A stretch of 64,000 nt of DNA from assembly GCF_020283565.1 (NCBI RefSeq), contig NC_060064.1:22030337-22094336 (forward strand), written 5' to 3'. This DNA comes from Trifolium pratense (lineage: Eukaryota; Streptophyta; Magnoliopsida; Fabales; Fabaceae). The notes below the pieces were generated by a model. That model was not told where the DNA came from, made no database searches, and worked only from the letters and a program-made list of their open reading frames with translations. The first letter of the stretch is position 1. Each line of letters starts with the position of its first letter. The position numbers and the translations under genes were made by a program. Below, in pieces: positions 32,390-64,000 of the stretch.

Positions 32390-34371
32390 TATCACCACCA
32401 ACCTCCTCCTCCTCTCTCTCACCTAATTCTCTTTCACCTTCACCTTCTCTCTCTACACTTTCTCTCTCATTGCCATCAATTCCTCGATCTGAAACCTCAC
32501 AATCGAACCAGAACAAAACTCCGTGCCAGAATCTTCTAGAAGGTACGCGAAACCCTAAAATCTCTCTATTAATTCTTCGTTTTACGTGTTAACGAAGCAA
32601 CCACCACGATTTCGTTACGATCTGCGCATTTTCTTGTTCGTACTTCGGAGTCTCCAAACTCCGATTCGATTCGTGTGAGAATGCTCGCGATTATCTTTTG
32701 AGATCTGCTGTTTCTCGATCCAGTTCTTGCAATGCCAAGCGATCTAAGTCGTTTTGATTTCTTAGCTTCTCGCTCGAGCGTCGAGCAAGATCCGGTGACT
32801 TCTTTTTTTTGACGTTTTCAAGTTTTCAACTAAACAACGACTTTTTTTTCTTTTTTTCTTTCCATTGTTTGATTTGAATTGTCTCTATACATGATTTTAC
32901 TGTATTCTTGTTGATTTGCTCTGGATATAGTTGAATTGAACTTGAATGTTTAGATTCCGTGTTTGGCACAAATAGTATTTATTAACTTAGTTTAATAATG
33001 GAGCAAGTTAATTTGTTCTTAGTGTCAGTATTTTTGAGCTTCAAGTTGTGAAACTTTACTTCTTGTGAATCTGTTCTCAAATCTAAGGCATTGAACTTGT
33101 CGAACGAGCTTGCCCAGTATATTAATGAATTTGTTTATAGTTTACTGTAGACTTTCTTTATTGTGAAGATTTCTTCCAGTTGTATAATGATTATGGTGTG
33201 TGCGGTCGTACTGAAGCTTGTTTTTTGTTACTTTTGAGTTTTACTACTCCTTGATGAGTTGTCATTGTCAAATGTTTTCGGTTTGCCTCTGGTTTCACTT
33301 AACTCACTTTCGGTGGGGTGGGTCTTATCACGCCATATCAACTTTAAGCAGCTTATCATGTTTCTACTCGAAATTAAATCGCCTGCAGTTGAAGTTTTGA
33401 TGCATTTGGGACATTTGTGACCGTGTGACCGTTCAATCGTGGCAGTTCAGAAAAAAAGTAGATTTTACTTCTAAATTTATACTCCCTCTCCATCCTTAAT
33501 TATAAGCAAAAGTTACTTTTTAGATTCATCGAATAACTTATGAATCTCATCAATTATTCAATGAATCTAAAAAGTAACTTTTGCTTATAATAATTAAGGA
33601 TGGAGGGAGTAATTTAAAATACAATCTTAAATCTGAACCGTCCAATCTTGACCGAATGGCCAGCAATGTCTTGAATGCATGGATAGGTGACTGCTGAGAA
33701 TCATGATCCGTTTCTACTCCAATGGTGCATTTATTAAGAACATAAAATGGGTTCCACATGTTCTTTCGTAAAATTCATTTTTTATTCTTAAACAACTAAC
33801 GGTCCTTTCACATGACTGCCATATATGTACACTCTTATGGTGAAACTCGACAGGGAACCATTGATGTTAAACAGCAGAATAAGGCACTCCTGTTGGAGAT
33901 GCTCTTAGTTAACCCAAACTGTTAAATGTTTCACAACTCATCAAGTCCCTCGTATGTAGAAAAAGTTGGGCATTGGAGTGATACCCTTTTTAGGTTCATT
34001 TTATGTATACATACTATGGGCTTACATATCAATACTCTTTTTCTATCTTTTTGATTGGTGTCTTCTCATATAGACCACGGCATTCTTGTTTGAAAGATCG
34101 ACATAACCTATGCTCTTTCAAAAGGCTTGTCGCAAAATTCACTGTTCATTATTATCTATAATTTGATCTTGTGGCGACTGTATCTGATCCCATCTTTCCC
34201 CTAGCGTAGCACATGGGTGGGTGCTTTAATTGCACAGATCACTATGGTATCCAAATCTTGAATATTTTGGTTTGTTGATCTCTCTCTCTCTGATTTTACT
34301 TTATTACTTGCAGGTGAATTGGGCTTTCATAATTCAAAGGAATATTTGTTAGTTTCTTCAGAAATAGCATA
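32390..34371 (+). other. 5' UTR of the BEACH C2 gene with a 1.77-kb leader intron
   Basis: A CT-rich leader ends in CTTCTAGAAG followed by GTACGC (donor at 32543). The acceptor TTGCAG precedes 34314, leaving 58 leader bases before the ATG at 34372. The intron 32543-34313 holds a Stowaway-like MITE and no coding exon. Leader introns of this size often raise expression in plants, which is general knowledge and not shown here. Confidence 0.65.
33482..33609. mobile_element. Stowaway-like MITE in the leader intron
   Basis: The 128-bp element starts CTCCCTCTCCATCCTTAATT and ends with the inverse AATTAAGGATGGAGGGAG. TA flanks it on both sides (33480-33481 and 33610-33611). The arms run almost to the centre, so it can fold into one long hairpin. 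Confidence 0.85.
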
Positions 34372-63874
<29,503 letters not shown>

Positions 63875-64000
63875 GTAAGTTAAATTTTTCTTTTTAAGTG
63901 TCTTTGTGAAATATCCATAAGTTAAAATCTTTCTTGTCAGTGTCTTTGTGAAACTGAAATACTACTCCAGACTACGACCCCCTGTATTTCCGTTGCAATC

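Overview
The window is plant nuclear DNA: AT-rich, with multi-exon genes, plant-only families (GAUT1-type galacturonosyltransferase, CYP76-type P450, plant synaptotagmin/NTMC2, plant BEACH C2 protein) and dispersed repeats that look like those of papilionoid legumes (TRIM/LTR relics with an initiator-Met-tRNA primer site, tRNA-derived SINE heads, small TIR elements). A Medicago/Trifolium-like legume is my inference; no species can be named from this alone.

Left part (1-16136) is a direct tandem segmental duplication with an offset of 10366-10404 bp. Each copy holds the 3' end of a GAUT1-like gene (+), then a two-exon hydroxypyruvate reductase-like gene (HPR, minus strand) whose 4.1-kb intron contains a complete two-exon CYP76-like P450 on the opposite strand. 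Copy 1 (1-5732) ends inside HPR exon 1, so its HPR gene lacks the first 74 codons while its P450 is intact (504 aa). The GAUT1-like gene complete in the window (6321-10403, 10 exons, 665 aa) follows the breakpoint. Copy 2 (10367-16136) keeps a full HPR gene (337 aa), but its P450 carries a TGG-to-TGA stop 36 codons before the end. Each copy therefore keeps a different intact gene of the pair.

Middle part: 16350-18457 is intergenic with a SINE-like block and about three degenerate 110-bp repeats. A synaptotagmin-4/5-like tether gene (SMP + C2, 11 exons, 543 aa) lies on the minus strand at 24648-18458. From 24649 to about 32390 there is no intact gene. That stretch holds a 1.75-kb long-TIR Mutator-like element with a nested insertion, a decayed RNase H-type gene fragment interrupted by an 852-bp hAT-like element with a perfect 8-bp target duplication (itself carrying a MITE), and a 183-bp MITE with a perfect 9-bp target duplication.

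Right part (about 32390 to beyond 64000) is one giant + strand gene for a BEACH domain-containing protein, C2 type. I can place 30 coding exons with consistent phases (2937 codons). Only the last few codons lie past the right edge. The order is N-terminal acidic region, concanavalin-like domain, alpha-solenoid, PH-BEACH, BEACH, WD40. Its introns carry Stowaway-like MITEs, other TIR elements, antisense LTR relics, minisatellites and a C24/(CT)n tract beside a splice donor.

I saw no CRISPR array, operon, organelle insertion or clear tRNA/rRNA gene. Exon borders come from reading GT(GC)/AG sites and reading-frame phase by eye; no alignment or transcript was available.
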